Shown: positions 43,910 to 54,583 of the stretch, piece by piece
Position numbering within the stretch: the stretch's first letter is position 1
Layout: each line of letters starts with the position of its first letter
Origin: Niveibacterium microcysteis
Lineage (GTDB): Bacteria > Pseudomonadota > Gammaproteobacteria > Burkholderiales > Rhodocyclaceae
NCBI RefSeq assembly: GCF_017161445.1
Contig: NZ_CP071060.1
Location: forward strand, 2,418,001-2,482,000
DNA: 64,000 bases
Direction of reading: 5' to 3'
Position numbers and translations under genes: made by a program
Notes under the pieces: model-generated
What the model was told of the DNA's origin: nothing
Seen by the model: the letters and a program-made list of their open reading frames with translations, nothing else
Database searches by the model: none

Positions 43910-45994
43910 TCAGGGGGCGCCAACCGGCAATGAGAAAAGCGCTGCTACGGCGCGATGCGCCAAGGTGTAGCGCGTTGTACAGCTCGCGGGCTGGAAGGGT
44001 TCGTCCAGATCCGTATCGAACACCCGCTGCCAAGGGCCCGATGGAAGTTCGAACTGAACGGCCTGAACATCGCCATTGAGCAGCAGCGCGAGTCGCGGTC
44101 CACGCGTCCCCGGTGACGGGGTAAAGATCGCGCTGAAGCTGTGTTCGTGGCTCTGATTCCAGTCTTCCGCGGTCATCACGCCGCCATGCGGGTTGTACCA
44201 AACGAGGTCATAGGGCGCGTGGGCAGCGTCCATGCGACCGCCCCACATGGCATTCGGCATGGCACCGTGGACGCCGCGCAGGCGAATCAGCAATGCGACG
44301 AACTCGCACAACTTCTCGTCGAACTGCGACCAATCCAGCCAAGAGATCTCGTTGTCCTGGCAATAGGCGTTGTTATTACCGCCTTGCGACCGGCCGAACT
44401 CGTCGCCAGCCAGCAGCATCGGCGTGCCGCGTGAAAGCAGCAGCGTTGCCAGCAGCGCGCGCTTGAGGCGGCGACGCTCCATCAGCACGGCGGGTTTGGT
44501 CGTCGGACCCTCTTCGCCGCAGTTCGTGCTGAGGTTGTGAGAATGCCCGTCGCGGTTGTCCTCGCCGTTAGCCTCGTTGTGTTTTTCCTTGTACGAAACA
44601 AGGTCCTCGAGGCTGAAGCCATCGTGCGCGGTGATGAAGTTGACGCTGCACAGCGGCGCTCGATGCGAGCCCTGAAAGATGTCGCTCGACGCCATGATGC
44701 GCCGCGCGTACTCGCCACGGCTGCGGTTGTGCTGTAGCCAGAACCCGCGTGCGGTATCGCGGAACTTGTCGTTCCACTCCATCCACGCAGTCGGGAACTG
44801 CCCGAGCCGATAGCCGTCGTGGCCAAGATCCCACGGCTCGGCGATGCGCTTCACGGTCGACAGCACCGGATCCTGCTCGAAGGCCACGAAGAACGCGGCA
44901 TCCGGATCAAAGCCATGCGCCCGCCGTCCGATGGCCGGAGCTAGGTCAAAGCGGAAACCGTCGACGCCAAAGTTATTGACCCAATACCGCAGGGAATCCA
45001 GCACCAGCTGCGTCACGCGCGGATGCGCCACGTTCACTGTGTTGCCGCAGCCGGTGAGATTCTCGCAATGCGATGGGTCGTTGGGCTGAAGCCGGTAATA
45101 GCTTTGGTGGTCAATGCCGCGGTAACAAAGGGTGGGCCCGGTCTCACCTGCTTCGGCGGTGTGGTTGTACACCACATCGATCACCACTTCGAGCCCGGCA
45201 GCATGGAGGGTATCCACCATTTCGCGGAACTCAGCCTCGGGCGACGAGGTGGTACGCGACCAGTAACGCGGCTCGACCGCGAAATACGCGAGCGGGTTGT
45301 AATTCCAGTAGTTGGTCATGCCGCGCGCAACGACATGCTGCTCCGGAACGCCAAACTGAACGGGCAGCAACTCGATGGTCGTGACGCCGAGTTTCTGCAT
45401 ATGTTCGATGACCGCCGGGTGGCAGACGCCCAGATAAGTGCCACGCAACTCGTCGGTCACCTTGGGGTGAAGCATCGTCAGCCCCTTGACGTGGGCTTCA
45501 TAGATGACGGTCTGCTCTGGCGGTACTCGAGGGCGAACTTCACCCGTCGAGGGCAAATCAAGGACTACGCGGGCCTTCAGCGCCGACCGGCCATTGTCAG
45601 TCGTGCTGAACGAACGATGACCGTCGGGGTGACGCATCTCGAAACCGAAATGCTCATTCTTCCACCGAAACTCGCCAACGATCTCGCGTGCGTAAGGGTC
45701 CAGCAGCAGCTTGTTCGGGTTGAACCGATGGCCGCGCTCCGGCTCGTACGGCCCGTGCACCCGGTAGCCATAGACCAAGCCAGGACCAACCGATTCCAGA
45801 TAGCCGTGCCAGACGTCGCCGGTCCGCGCCGGCATCGGAAATCGCGTGATCTCCGTGGTGCCGTCGTGGTTGAAAATGCAAAGTTCTACCCGGGTCGCAT
45901 TGGCCGAAAAGAGGGCGAAGTTTACGCCCTCACTATCAGCAGTTGCGCCGAGCGGCCATGCGCGCCCATTTGCGAGTCGGGAAGGAAGATGCAT
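43910..45994 (-). CDS. glgX: Glycogen debranching enzyme GlgX
   Basis: GlgX hydrolyses alpha-1,6 branches left after phosphorylase trimming. The 694-residue GH13 isoamylase-type protein begins with a CBM48-like domain (PLGATADSEGVNFALFSANATRVELC). The catalytic barrel has VIDVVYNHTAEAG, VDGFRFDLAPAIGR (nucleophile Asp), KRIAEPWDLGHDGY (acid/base Glu) and FITAHDGFSLEDLVSY. The start overlaps the glgB stop by one base (TGATG). Its substrate is the short-branch limit dextrin made by GlgP, encoded upstream. Confidence 0.96.
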   Translation of the reverse strand: MHLPSRLANGRAWPLGATADSEGVNFALFSANATRVELCIFNHDGTTEITRFPMPARTGDVWHGYLESVGPGLVYGYRVHGPYEPERGHRFNPNKLLLDPYAREIVGEFRWKNEHFGFEMRHPDGHRSFSTTDNGRSALKARVVLDLPSTGEVRPRVPPEQTVIYEAHVKGLTMLHPKVTDELRGTYLGVCHPAVIEHMQKLGVTTIELLPVQFGVPEQHVVARGMTNYWNYNPLAYFAVEPRYWSRTTSSPEAEFREMVDTLHAAGLEVVIDVVYNHTAEAGETGPTLCYRGIDHQSYYRLQPNDPSHCENLTGCGNTVNVAHPRVTQLVLDSLRYWVNNFGVDGFRFDLAPAIGRRAHGFDPDAAFFVAFEQDPVLSTVKRIAEPWDLGHDGYRLGQFPTAWMEWNDKFRDTARGFWLQHNRSRGEYARRIMASSDIFQGSHRAPLCSVNFITAHDGFSLEDLVSYKEKHNEANGEDNRDGHSHNLSTNCGEEGPTTKPAVLMERRRLKRALLATLLLSRGTPMLLAGDEFGRSQGGNNNAYCQDNEISWLDWSQFDEKLCEFVALLIRLRGVHGAMPNAMWGGRMDAAHAPYDLVWYNPHGGVMTAEDWNQSHEHSFSAIFTPSPGTRGPRLALLLNGDVQAVQFELPSGPWQRVFDTDLDEPFQPASCTTRYTLAHRAVAALFSLPVGAP

Positions 45995-48177
45995 CAGCGC
46001 GCGTATTCAAGAACGATCGAAGCCAGCGGCGGTAGCGTCACCACGATCGATTGTGCGTGACCGGCCCACGGCACCGGTTCGGTGACGATAGGCGCGTTGC
46101 CGTTACCGAGATTGGACCCGCCGTAAATTTCGGAGTCCGTATTCAAGACTTCTCGATAGCTGCCAGCACGCGGCACGCCAATCCGGTAGCCGTTACGCGG
46201 TTCGGGCGTGAAGTTGCAGGCTGTTACAGCCATCGCATCGTCATCACGGCCGAAGCGCGCAAAGACAAGCGTTGACCAATCAGCATTGTGCATGTCGAGC
46301 CAGGCGAAACCCTCGCGCTCGCAATCCCGTTGATGCAATGCCGGCAGACGCCGGTAGAGCGCATTGAGATCCTTCACCAACTGCTGCATGCCGCGATGAA
46401 GCGGATGCTCAAGGAGGTGCCAGTCAAGGCTGCGATCATGGTTCCACTCCCGCCCTTGGGCAAACTCGCCACCCATGAACAGCAGCTTCTTGCCCGGATG
46501 ACTCCACATGAAACCGTAGTAAGCGCGCAGATTCGCGAACTTCTGCCACGCATCACCCGGCATCTTGTCGAGCAAAGAGCCCTTGCCGTGGACGACTTCG
46601 TCATGCGATAGCGGCAACATGAAGTTCTCGTCAAAGGCATAGACGAGACCGAATGTAAGCTGATCGTGGTGGTAGCGACGATGAATCGGCGCACGCTTCA
46701 TGTACTCAAGCGTGTCGTGCATCCACCCCATGTTCCACTTGTAGTGGAAGCCAAGCCCGCCAGCGTAGGTTGGCCGCGAAACCGCCGGCCAGGCCGTCGA
46801 CTCTTCCGCAGCCATGATCGCGCCGGGACAATGCTCGCCAACAACTTCGTTGGCGCGCCTGAGGAACCCGATCGCTTCAAGGTTCTCGCGCCCGCCATAA
46901 ACGTTGGGCACCCACTCGCCGGCTTTGCGGGAGTAGTCGCGGTAAAGCATCGACGCAACCGCATCAACGCGCAGGCCATCCGTACCCCAACGCTCGATCC
47001 AGTAAAGCGCGTTGCCCACCAGATAGTTACGGACTTCCGTGCGCCCGTAATTGAAGATCAGGGTGTTCCAGTCTGGGTGGTAACCCTCGCGCGGATCCGA
47101 GTGCTCGTACAGGGACGAACCGTCGAATCGGCCCAACCCGTGCGAATCGGTCGGGAAATGGCCCGGCACCCAGTCAAGCAGCACGCCGAGGCCCGCCGCA
47201 TGGGCCGCATCAACAAAGCGCCCGAACCCATCAGGCGAACCAAACCGAGCCGTCGGCGCATACATGCCAACCGGCTGATAGCCCCAAGAACCATCGAACG
47301 GATGCTCGGAAATCGGCATCAATTCGAGGTGGGTAAAGCCCAAGTCCTTGGCGTACGGAATCAGATCCGCAGCCAACTCGTCCCAGTTCAGGAATCGGTC
47401 ACCGTCTTCCGGGACGCGCTTCCAGGAGCCGAGATGTACTTCGTAAACGCTGATCGGCGCATCGAGCGAGTTGGCCTCTTTGCGGCCATCGGGCAAGGCC
47501 CGGCGTGCAGGCAAATTCGCCACGACGCTCGCAGTGCGCGGCCGCAACTCGGACCCGAAACCGCAGGGATCCGCCTTGCTCATCAACTCGCCGCTCTGTG
47601 CGCGGATCTCAAACTTGTAGAGCGTCCCCACACCGAGGCCCGGCATGAAGATTTCCCAGACACCGCATTCCCGACGCAGACGCATCGGGTTACGCCGTCC
47701 ATCCCACTGATTGAAGTCGCCAACGACTGACACGCGTTGCGCATTGGGTGCCCAGACGGCAAACGCTGTGCCAGCAACGCCCTCGATCACCCGCGGATGA
47801 GCGCCAAGTACCTCAAAGGGACGCAGGTGCGTACCTTCGGCCAGCAGCCAGGCGTCTGTTTCGCCAAGGATCGGCGGAAAACGATACGGGTCTTCGATGT
47901 CAGACACCGTACCGTTGTGCCAGGTGACCCTGTAGCGATATGCGAAGACCTCCCGCTTGCGCGGAATGATGCCTTCGTAGAAGCCGTCGGCGTGAAGGCA
48001 GTCGAGCGCGACAACATCACGTCCGTCCGCCGTGTCCACGCAAACGACTTCCGTTGCGCCAGGAAAAAACGCTGACAGTCGCAAGCGACCGTCAGCGTCC
48101 GTGTGCATGCCGAGCACGGCGAATGGATCACCGTGCCTGGCTTCGAGCAATGCCGCGATGTCGTCGGCTGTCAGCAT
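45994..48177 (-). CDS. glgB: 1,4-alpha-glucan branching enzyme
   Basis: GlgB makes alpha-1,6 branches in glycogen. At 727 residues it is the long bacterial form with two N-terminal beta domains: the first at about 1-100 ([14 protein letters not shown]), and the CBM48 at about 115-220 ([20 protein letters not shown]). The GH13 barrel has [33 protein letters not shown] (nucleophile Asp), [12 protein letters not shown] (acid/base Glu) and [14 protein letters not shown]. The start lies 1 base after glgP, indicating coupling. No glycogen synthase or glgC is in this operon. Confidence 0.97.
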   Translation of the reverse strand: MLTADDIAALLEARHGDPFAVLGMHTDADGRLRLSAFFPGATEVVCVDTADGRDVVALDCLHADGFYEGIIPRKREVFAYRYRVTWHNGTVSDIEDPYRFPPILGETDAWLLAEGTHLRPFEVLGAHPRVIEGVAGTAFAVWAPNAQRVSVVGDFNQWDGRRNPMRLRRECGVWEIFMPGLGVGTLYKFEIRAQSGELMSKADPCGFGSELRPRTASVVANLPARRALPDGRKEANSLDAPISVYEVHLGSWKRVPEDGDRFLNWDELAADLIPYAKDLGFTHLELMPISEHPFDGSWGYQPVGMYAPTARFGSPDGFGRFVDAAHAAGLGVLLDWVPGHFPTDSHGLGRFDGSSLYEHSDPREGYHPDWNTLIFNYGRTEVRNYLVGNALYWIERWGTDGLRVDAVASMLYRDYSRKAGEWVPNVYGGRENLEAIGFLRRANEVVGEHCPGAIMAAEESTAWPAVSRPTYAGGLGFHYKWNMGWMHDTLEYMKRAPIHRRYHHDQLTFGLVYAFDENFMLPLSHDEVVHGKGSLLDKMPGDAWQKFANLRAYYGFMWSHPGKKLLFMGGEFAQGREWNHDRSLDWHLLEHPLHRGMQQLVKDLNALYRRLPALHQRDCEREGFAWLDMHNADWSTLVFARFGRDDDAMAVTACNFTPEPRNGYRIGVPRAGSYREVLNTDSEIYGGSNLGNGNAPIVTEPVPWAGHAQSIVVTLPPLASIVLEYAR

Positions 48178-48178
48178 G

Positions 48179-50620
48179 TCAGCGAGTCTTTATGCCCCAG
48201 ATGTTTTTGCAGTATTCGCCAATCGTACGGTCTGACGAGAACATCCCCATGCCGCTGATGTTGTGGACCACCTTGGTCAGCCAGTTGGCGCGATCGCGGT
48301 AAGCGGCGTCAACTTGACGGTGGGTCTCAACGTAGGCTGCGAAATCGGCAAGCAGGAAGTACTGGTCGCGGCCGAGCAGCGTTTCGACGATTGCCTGATA
48401 ACGGTTCGGCTCTTCCGGGGTGAAGTAGCCGCTGGCGATCATGTCTAGCACTGCTTTCAGATCGGCGTTCCCCTCGTACCACGCACGCGGATTGTAGCCC
48501 TCTTGCGACAGCTTCTCGACTTCTTCGGTGCGCAGACCAAAGATGAAGATGTTGTCCAGACCGACGTTCTCGGCGATTTCGATGTTGGCGCCGTCCCAGG
48601 TGCCGACAGTCAGTGCGCCGTTCAGGGCGAACTTCATGTTGCCGGTACCCGAAGCTTCCGTACCCGCGGTCGAGATCTGCTCGGAAATGTCCGCTGCCGG
48701 GAAGATCTTTTCTGCCACGGAGACACGATAGTCAGGCAGGAAAACAACCTTCAGGCGATCCTTGATGCGCGGATCGTTGTTGACGGTGCGGGCAACGTCA
48801 TGGATCAGGCGGATGATCAGCTTCGCCATCTTGTAGGCCGAAGCGGCCTTGCCGGCGAAGACGTGAACACGCGGCTGCCAATCAGCATCCGGGTTCGCGA
48901 TCATTTCGCGATAGCGCTGAATCACGTGCAGCACGTTCAGCAGCTGGCGCTTGTATTCGTGGATACGCTTGACTTGAATGTCGAACAGCGCATTCGGATC
49001 GACCACGATGCCGGTCTCACGCTTGATGTAAGCGGCCAAGCGTTCCTTGTTCGCAAGCTTGACCTTGGCGACTTCGGCGCAGAACGCTTCGTCATCCGCA
49101 TACTTCTTCAGCTTGCTCAGCTGATCAAGGTCGATCTGCCACTGACCGCGCAGCTTCTTGCTGATCAGCTTGGTGAGGCCCGGGTTGCACTGGCCAAGCC
49201 AGCGACGCGGCGTCACGCCGTTGGTCACGTTGGTGAAGCGATCCGGATAGATCTTCGCGAAGTCGGCGAAAATCGTCTGCACCATCAGATCCGAGTGCAG
49301 CTTGGCAACGCCGTTGACCTTGGTCGAAGCGACGATCGACAGGTTGCCCATGCGGACACGCTTTTCGCCATCTTCAGCGATCAGCGAAACGCGGCTCAGC
49401 AGCGCGGTGTCGCCAGGGAAGCGAGCAGCAACCATCGAAAGGAAGCGACGGTTGATCTCGTAAATGATGTCGAGGTGACGCGGCAGCAGGTACTGCATGA
49501 TGCCGACCGGCCAGGTCTCGATCGCTTCCGGCATCAGCGTGTGGTTGGTGTAGGAGATGATGCGCGAGGTCTGATACCAGGCATCGTCCCAGGTCAAATC
49601 ATGCTCATCCATCAGCAAGCGCATCAGCTCAGGCACAGCCAGGGCCGGGTGCGTATCGTTCAGCTGGATGGCCGCCTTTTCGTACAGGTTGTCGAGGCTG
49701 CTGTAGGCGCGGATGTGGCGTGCGATGATGTCCTGCAGCGAAGCGGTGACGAAGAAGAATTCCTGACGCAGACGCAGCTCGCGACCTTGCGGGGTGCTGT
49801 CATCCGGGTACAGAACCCAGGAGATGTTCTCGGCCTTGCTGCGCGTTTCGGCAGCACGTGCGTAGTCGCCGCGGGTATGTGCCGACAGATCCAGCTCTTC
49901 CAGCGCGGTGGCCTTCCACAGACGCAGCGTGGACACGCGCTCGGTACCGTGGCCCGGGATCACCATGTCGTAGGCGCGCGCCATGATGCGCTCGGACGGG
50001 GTCCAGACCGGACGGCCATTCACATATTCCACCCAGCCGCCAAACGGCACGATGTAGTGAATGTCGCGACGCGGGAATTCCCACGGGTTGCCGTTTGCGA
50101 GCCAGTTATCCGGCGTTTCGACCTGCTTGCCGTCCTGGATACGCTGCGTGAACATGCCGAACTCGTAACGGATACCGTAGCCGAACGACGGCACGCCAAG
50201 TGTTGCGAGCGAATCAAGGAAGCAGGCTGCCAGACGACCCAGACCGCCGTTGCCGAGCGCGGCATCCGGTTCGGTTTCGAGCACGTCGGAAGCTTCAAGC
50301 TTCATCTTCTTCATTTCCGACGCGAAGTCCTTGTCGAGGTTCAGTGCGGCGAGCGCGTTGCTCATTGCACGACCGATCAGGAATTCGGCAGAGAGGTAGT
50401 AAGCACGACGCGCACCCACGGCGTTGTCGTCATGCTGGGTCTGCAGCCAGCGGGCTGCCAGACCTTCGCGGGCGGTCAGCGCGGTTGCGCGCATCCAGTC
50501 CGTCGGGGTTGCCGTCGCTTGGGTAGCGCCGACTTCATTCTTGAGGTGACGCTCGACCGAGACGTCGAAGGTGACATCGATACCGCCCTGATCGAGAGGT
50601 TCGGAGCCCATCTTGTTCAT
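48179..50620 (-). CDS. glgP: Glycogen phosphorylase
   Basis: GlgP releases glucose-1-phosphate from glycogen ends. It is a GT35 enzyme of 813 residues from ATG 50620, which follows the ribosome site AAGGAG at 5 bases. A second in-frame ATG at 50665, also with AAAGGAG at 9 bases, would add 15 residues (MSPRISGLLSLQGAV). Landmarks are [51 protein letters not shown] and the pyridoxal-phosphate lysine region [19 protein letters not shown]. It heads the glgPBX-malQ operon. No N-terminal phosphoregulation segment like that of eukaryotes is seen. Confidence 0.96.
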   Translation of the reverse strand: MNKMGSEPLDQGGIDVTFDVSVERHLKNEVGATQATATPTDWMRATALTAREGLAARWLQTQHDDNAVGARRAYYLSAEFLIGRAMSNALAALNLDKDFASEMKKMKLEASDVLETEPDAALGNGGLGRLAACFLDSLATLGVPSFGYGIRYEFGMFTQRIQDGKQVETPDNWLANGNPWEFPRRDIHYIVPFGGWVEYVNGRPVWTPSERIMARAYDMVIPGHGTERVSTLRLWKATALEELDLSAHTRGDYARAAETRSKAENISWVLYPDDSTPQGRELRLRQEFFFVTASLQDIIARHIRAYSSLDNLYEKAAIQLNDTHPALAVPELMRLLMDEHDLTWDDAWYQTSRIISYTNHTLMPEAIETWPVGIMQYLLPRHLDIIYEINRRFLSMVAARFPGDTALLSRVSLIAEDGEKRVRMGNLSIVASTKVNGVAKLHSDLMVQTIFADFAKIYPDRFTNVTNGVTPRRWLGQCNPGLTKLISKKLRGQWQIDLDQLSKLKKYADDEAFCAEVAKVKLANKERLAAYIKRETGIVVDPNALFDIQVKRIHEYKRQLLNVLHVIQRYREMIANPDADWQPRVHVFAGKAASAYKMAKLIIRLIHDVARTVNNDPRIKDRLKVVFLPDYRVSVAEKIFPAADISEQISTAGTEASGTGNMKFALNGALTVGTWDGANIEIAENVGLDNIFIFGLRTEEVEKLSQEGYNPRAWYEGNADLKAVLDMIASGYFTPEEPNRYQAIVETLLGRDQYFLLADFAAYVETHRQVDAAYRDRANWLTKVVHNISGMGMFSSDRTIGEYCKNIWGIKTR

Positions 50621-51020
50621 CACTGCTCCTTGTAGGGACAACAGGCCAGAAATTCGGGGGGACATGGGTTTGACTCCTTTGCGCTTACTGCGCATTTGTC
50701 TGCCAAACCGCTCCGGTGGTGCGTGTATCCATAGATAGCACATTTGCTGGTTGCAAAGCTGTCTGTCTGAAGCAACCAAGCAGGTACCGGGGCGGTAACG
50801 TGGGGCGGAAGTTACCGGGGTGCCCGATGGCCTTCTTGATCTACATTGCTTGATAAACGGTGTTTATCGCGCTGCATTGCAGCAATCCGACACGGCAAAA
50901 CCGGCTTTTCTGCCACTCAGGAAGCTGTCACCTGCACATCGCCTTTTCCTTCCTCGAACGAGGGTCTAGTCTGGAATTTCGTGCCATTCGGCGCGATTCG
51001 AACCCGTGAGGAGGATTGAT
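50621..51020. promoter_or_regulatory. Divergent promoter region glgP / attachment protein
   Basis: These 400 bases have no further gene. On the minus strand TTGCAA (complement of 50751-50756) is followed 17 bases later by TATGGA, a plausible sigma-70 promoter for glgP. The -35 area overlaps an inverted repeat, TTTGC and GCAAA, at 50743-50757. GAGGAGG precedes the plus-strand gene at 51021. Confidence 0.35.
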
Positions 51021-51434
51021 ATGTCGATTACCTGGGTGCTCGTAGCCAACGCCCGTTCCGCCGCGCTTTATGAGAATCAGGGTCCTAACAAGGGTTTGAC
51101 CCTGGTCAAACAGATCGAGCCGGAGAGCGATGGCCTGGTCGAGGACCTGTCGATCGGCGCGATGGATCGAAGTGCTTGGCACGGCCCTGGAGACCTGCGA
51201 CGAAACCGCGCCAAAGGGTTCGCGCATCGGCTTGCGGGCGAACTCAAGAGCGGGCGCAACCACAACCGCTTCTCGCGCGCGGTGCTGGTGGCACCGCCCA
51301 CCTTCATGGGCTTATTGAATGCCGAACTCGATTCACCGACCCAGATGAAGGTCAGCGGACGCCTGGAAAAGGATTACACGAAGAACACCCCTGCCGACCT
51401 GTGCGGCAAGCTGGGCGACTGCCTGTGCCCGTGA
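51021..51434 (+). CDS. Host-attachment-family protein (PF10116 type)
   Basis: This 137-residue soluble protein begins ITWVLVANARSAALYENQGP, the typical opening of the family first described as needed for attachment of Agrobacterium to host cells. Many free-living proteobacteria carry it, so the name does not prove host association. The fold resembles translation-factor eRF1 domain 2 (central KGFAHRLAGELKSGRNHNRF and AVLVAPPTFMGLLN). The ribosome site GAGGAGG lies 8 bases before the ATG. A role in ribosome rescue or stress is a reasonable alternative. Confidence 0.85.
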   Translation: MSITWVLVANARSAALYENQGPNKGLTLVKQIEPESDGLVEDLSIGAMDRSAWHGPGDLRRNRAKGFAHRLAGELKSGRNHNRFSRAVLVAPPTFMGLLNAELDSPTQMKVSGRLEKDYTKNTPADLCGKLGDCLCP

Positions 51435-51442
51435 AATAGCCC

Positions 51443-51991
51443 TCACTCCCCTCCCCCGGCGAGCGGCCATCGCGCGAGCACTTCATAGCGCGAACTGCTC
51501 GCCTCTTTTTTTGCTGCGCAGGCCAGGACGAATTCGGCGCAGCACCACGCGGCGGGGTCAGGTTCGGGCAATACGCCTTCGGGACGCGCGTGGCGCAGCA
51601 GCGTGATGTGCGGCATCGTCAGCGGTGCGAGCGGGCCAAAGCCCGCCGAATGCAAACCAGCGTGTAGCTGACTGGCGAGCCGAACAAGCGCCGGAGGCAC
51701 TGCCGACATACCCGCCCAGACAATGCGGTTGTGCGGCCAATAATTGAGCTGATCGAAGCGAACGTCGAACGAGCCGCCGCGTACCACTGCGGCGACTGTC
51801 ATCAGCCGCCCGAGCGAGGCAGCATCCTGATCACCGACAAAGGCCAACGTGCAGTGCAATGAGTCCGTCGGCATGGCGCGGCCGGCGCGGACCAGCGACG
51901 CGTCGTCGCGCATGCTGGCAAGCGCCTTCGCGGCGCGCTCGGTCGGCCAGAGCGCGAAGAAAAGACGAGACGCTGCCTCAGGCGACCCCAT
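51443..51991 (-). CDS. thpR: RNA 2',3'-cyclic phosphodiesterase (2'-5' RNA ligase family)
   Basis: This 182-residue 2H-phosphoesterase carries the two diagnostic H-x-T-L motifs, LHCTLAFVG and PHITLLRH, in symmetric halves of the fold. Family members hydrolyse 2',3'-cyclic phosphates on RNA ends, and the archaeal and E. coli enzymes join tRNA halves in vitro. ATG 51991 gives the normal length. It overlaps the ispF 3' end by 14 bases, so it is likely the third gene of the ispD-ispF operon. Confidence 0.9.
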   Translation of the reverse strand: MGSPEAASRLFFALWPTERAAKALASMRDDASLVRAGRAMPTDSLHCTLAFVGDQDAASLGRLMTVAAVVRGGSFDVRFDQLNYWPHNRIVWAGMSAVPPALVRLASQLHAGLHSAGFGPLAPLTMPHITLLRHARPEGVLPEPDPAAWCCAEFVLACAAKKEASSSRYEVLARWPLAGGGE

Positions 51992-52469
51992 CGCGAACCA
52001 GCAATGCGACTGCCTCAGCCGCAATACCTTCGCCACGGCCGGTAAAACCAAGGCGTTCGGTGGTCTTGCCTTTCAGGTTTACAGCGTCTGCGGCAACGCC
52101 CAGATCGGCTGAAATGTTTGCGACCATCGCCGGCACGTGCGGAAGGATCTTCGGTGCTTGAGCAATCACCGTTGCGTCGAGGTTGCCGACGCGCCAACCG
52201 GCCGCATGCACTGAGGCCACAGCCTCGCGCAGCAGAATGCGACTGTCCGCCCCTGCAAAACGCTCATCGGTATCGGGAAAATGCCGACCGATATCACCCA
52301 GGCCAGCAGCGCCCAGCACGGCATCGGTGATGGCATGGAGCAGAACATCGGCGTCGGAGTGCCCGAGCAGCCCGCGATCAAAAGGGATGTCGACACCGCC
52401 GATAATGAGTTTGCGGCCCGGCACCAGTGCGTGCACATCGAAGCCCTGGCCAACACGGAATGGAATCAT
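51978..52469 (-). CDS. ispF: 2-C-methyl-D-erythritol 2,4-cyclodiphosphate synthase
   Basis: IspF forms the cyclic diphosphate of the MEP isoprenoid pathway. The 163-residue protein has the zinc-binding [10 protein letters not shown] near the N-terminus, the conserved [36 protein letters not shown] and the C-terminal [20 protein letters not shown]. Its start overlaps the ispD stop by 4 bases (ATGA). It acts as a homotrimer. The ispD-ispF pairing is conserved in proteobacteria. Confidence 0.97.
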   Translation of the reverse strand: MIPFRVGQGFDVHALVPGRKLIIGGVDIPFDRGLLGHSDADVLLHAITDAVLGAAGLGDIGRHFPDTDERFAGADSRILLREAVASVHAAGWRVGNLDATVIAQAPKILPHVPAMVANISADLGVAADAVNLKGKTTERLGFTGRGEGIAAEAVALLVRDGVA

Positions 52470-53182
52470 TTCTGGAGCTCCGCAGCGCTGCTCAACAAAA
52501 GGCGCGCCGCCATTGCGAGGTCATCGGGAAAGGTGACTTTGAAGTTGGTCGCATCGGACGCAATCAAACGCGGGCTCAGGCCGCAGGCCTCAATCGCCCC
52601 GGCCTCATCGGTCACATCGGGATGCGCAGCAAGTGCCTCGCGCAACATGCCGAGGCGGAACATCTGCGGTGTTTGCGCCTGCCACAGGCCTGCACGGGGG
52701 ATTGTCTGCGCCACGCGGCCGTCGTCCCCCGCGCGCTTCAAGGTGTCCGCCACCGGCACGGCGAGCAAACCGCCGACAGGGTCATCCGAGAGCTCCTCGA
52801 TCATGCGAGCCACCAACTGGGGCGATACACAAGCCCGCGCCGCATCGTGCACCAGCATCCAAGCGGCCGGATCCGTCTGCTTGGCGACGTCCTGCAAGGC
52901 GTTGGCAACACTCTCGGCGCGTGTCGCACCACCACAACGGAGTACGGTGATACGTGGATCGCTGGGCCATTGGTAGTTGGTCCAGTGTGCGTCGTCGGGC
53001 GCGAGCACGACCCAGACACGGCTCAGGGCGCCCACAGCAAGCAGGGCGTCGAGCGTATGCCGGATCACCGGGCGACCAAGGAGGTCGATGTACTGTTTCG
53101 GTAGCTCACTGCCCATGCGCGAGCCGCTGCCCGCGGCGGGAATCAGCGCGTGAAAGCTCGGTTGAGGATTGATAAGCGTCAT
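52466..53182 (-). CDS. ispD: 2-C-methyl-D-erythritol 4-phosphate cytidylyltransferase
   Basis: IspD couples MEP to CTP in isoprenoid synthesis. The 238-residue nucleotidyltransferase has the N-terminal [18 protein letters not shown] motif (CTP and metal binding), [33 protein letters not shown] and the C-terminal [11 protein letters not shown] segment. It is the first gene of the ispD-ispF-thpR operon. Its upstream region is shared with the divergent MgtC-type gene. Confidence 0.97.
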   Translation of the reverse strand: MTLINPQPSFHALIPAAGSGSRMGSELPKQYIDLLGRPVIRHTLDALLAVGALSRVWVVLAPDDAHWTNYQWPSDPRITVLRCGGATRAESVANALQDVAKQTDPAAWMLVHDAARACVSPQLVARMIEELSDDPVGGLLAVPVADTLKRAGDDGRVAQTIPRAGLWQAQTPQMFRLGMLREALAAHPDVTDEAGAIEACGLSPRLIASDATNFKVTFPDDLAMAARLLLSSAAELQK

Positions 53183-53254
53183 CGCCGAATTCTAGCGTGA
53201 CGTGCGCTGGCGGCGATGCCGCCGTATGCTGGCAGCCAGAGGGAGGATCACTTC

Positions 53255-54520
53255 ATGGAGTTCGCCCAGACGCCAGTATTGGCCAGCCTTCAGCCCTTGA
53301 TCGTAAGTGGCGGCATTGGGTTCTTGATCGGGCTTGAGCGTGAACGGAACAGCTCGGCTCAAGCCGGTGTGCGCACCTTCACGCTGGTTGCCCTCCTGGG
53401 CGCCCTCTCAGCGCTGGTCGCACAGCAGCTCGCCAGCCCTTGGCTGATTGGCGCAAGCCTGCTCTCGGTCGCGGTGATGATCATCGCGGCCCATCTGCGC
53501 CACCCGAACCCGGCGGATTCAGGCACGACCTCTGTGGTCGCGCTGCTCGCTTGCTATCTGCTTGGCGTGCTGGTGTGGCTCGGGCAGACGCCATTGGCCG
53601 TGATTCTCGCAGTGCTGATTACCGCCCTGCTCTACTTCAAGACCGAGTTGTCCGGGATCGCGAGCAAGCTGACCCATGCCGAGTGGATCTCGATGCTGCA
53701 GTTCGCCACCTTGAGCCTGGTGGTGCTGCCAGTCTTGCCGGACAAGGGGTTCGGCCCATATGGCGCCCTTAATCCACACCAGATCTGGTGGATGGTGGTC
53801 TTGATCTCGGGCGTCAGTCTGGCCGGCTATGCAGGCTTGCGGCTCTTCGGCGATCGCTACGGCACGCTGCTACTCGGTTTCGCAGGCGGGCTTGTTTCCT
53901 CGACGGCGACAACGCTGATCTTCGCCCGCCATGCGCGCGGCGACGCAAAGTTCGCCGGTACCGCGGGGCGCGTGATTCTGATCGCCAACTTGGTGATGCT
54001 GGTGCGGCTAAGCCTGTTCGCTGCGGTGGTTGCCCCGGCAGCGCTGTCGCCCGTAGCCCTCATGATGGCAGCTGGCCTGGTGCCGGGCATGCTCTATCTG
54101 CTTGCTTCTTGGAGTGCCGCCGCCAGCCCCGGCAGCCTGCCTTTGCCGCAGACACGCAACCCGACCGAAGTGCGGGTAGCGATCGGTTTCGCGGTGCTCT
54201 ACGGCGGCGTGCTGCTTTTATCCACATGGCTGACCGAAAGCGTTGGTACGCGCGGCCTCTACGCCGTGGCGCTGGCCTCCGGGCTGACGGACGTGGACGC
54301 AATCTCGCTATCGAGCCTGCAACTGCAGGCGGCAGGCAAACTGGCACCGACTGCAGCGGCGACTGCGATCGCGCTTGCCGCGCTATCCAACCTCGTCTTC
54401 AAGGCCGGCACCGCGCTGGTCGTCGGCGGGCGTGAATTAGCGCGACCGGTCGCGATTGGCATGGGTCTGGTTGGCGGCGGTCTTGCGGTCGCGCTGGCCT
54501 TGATGCACACGGCGCAGTAG
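53255..54520 (+). CDS. MgtC/SapB and DUF4010 membrane protein
   Basis: This 421-residue inner-membrane protein has about 11-12 hydrophobic helices. The N-terminal third carries the MgtC/SapB signature (SGGIGFLIGLERERN; VRTFTLVALLGALSALVA). The C-terminal DUF4010 part contains FAGGLVSSTATTLIFARHARG and ALASGLTDVDAISLSSLQL. The ATG follows GGAGG at 9 bases. The function of such fusions is not established; MgtC alone affects magnesium and ATP homeostasis in pathogens. It stands alone between ispD and the AmmeMemoRadiSam genes. Confidence 0.85.
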   Translation: MEFAQTPVLASLQPLIVSGGIGFLIGLERERNSSAQAGVRTFTLVALLGALSALVAQQLASPWLIGASLLSVAVMIIAAHLRHPNPADSGTTSVVALLACYLLGVLVWLGQTPLAVILAVLITALLYFKTELSGIASKLTHAEWISMLQFATLSLVVLPVLPDKGFGPYGALNPHQIWWMVVLISGVSLAGYAGLRLFGDRYGTLLLGFAGGLVSSTATTLIFARHARGDAKFAGTAGRVILIANLVMLVRLSLFAAVVAPAALSPVALMMAAGLVPGMLYLLASWSAAASPGSLPLPQTRNPTEVRVAIGFAVLYGGVLLLSTWLTESVGTRGLYAVALASGLTDVDAISLSSLQLQAAGKLAPTAAATAIALAALSNLVFKAGTALVVGGRELARPVAIGMGLVGGGLAVALALMHTAQ

Positions 54521-54583
54521 CGCTCCGGCCAGTTTCTATAATTGAATCGCAAGGGCCGCCCTCCGGCCCAATCGGGAGTTGCC

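Noticed and set aside
48503..50635. 710-codon open frame on the plus strand opposite glgP
   Set aside because: It is antisense to a clear glycogen phosphorylase and has no recognisable domain. Long antisense frames are expected in GC-rich genes.
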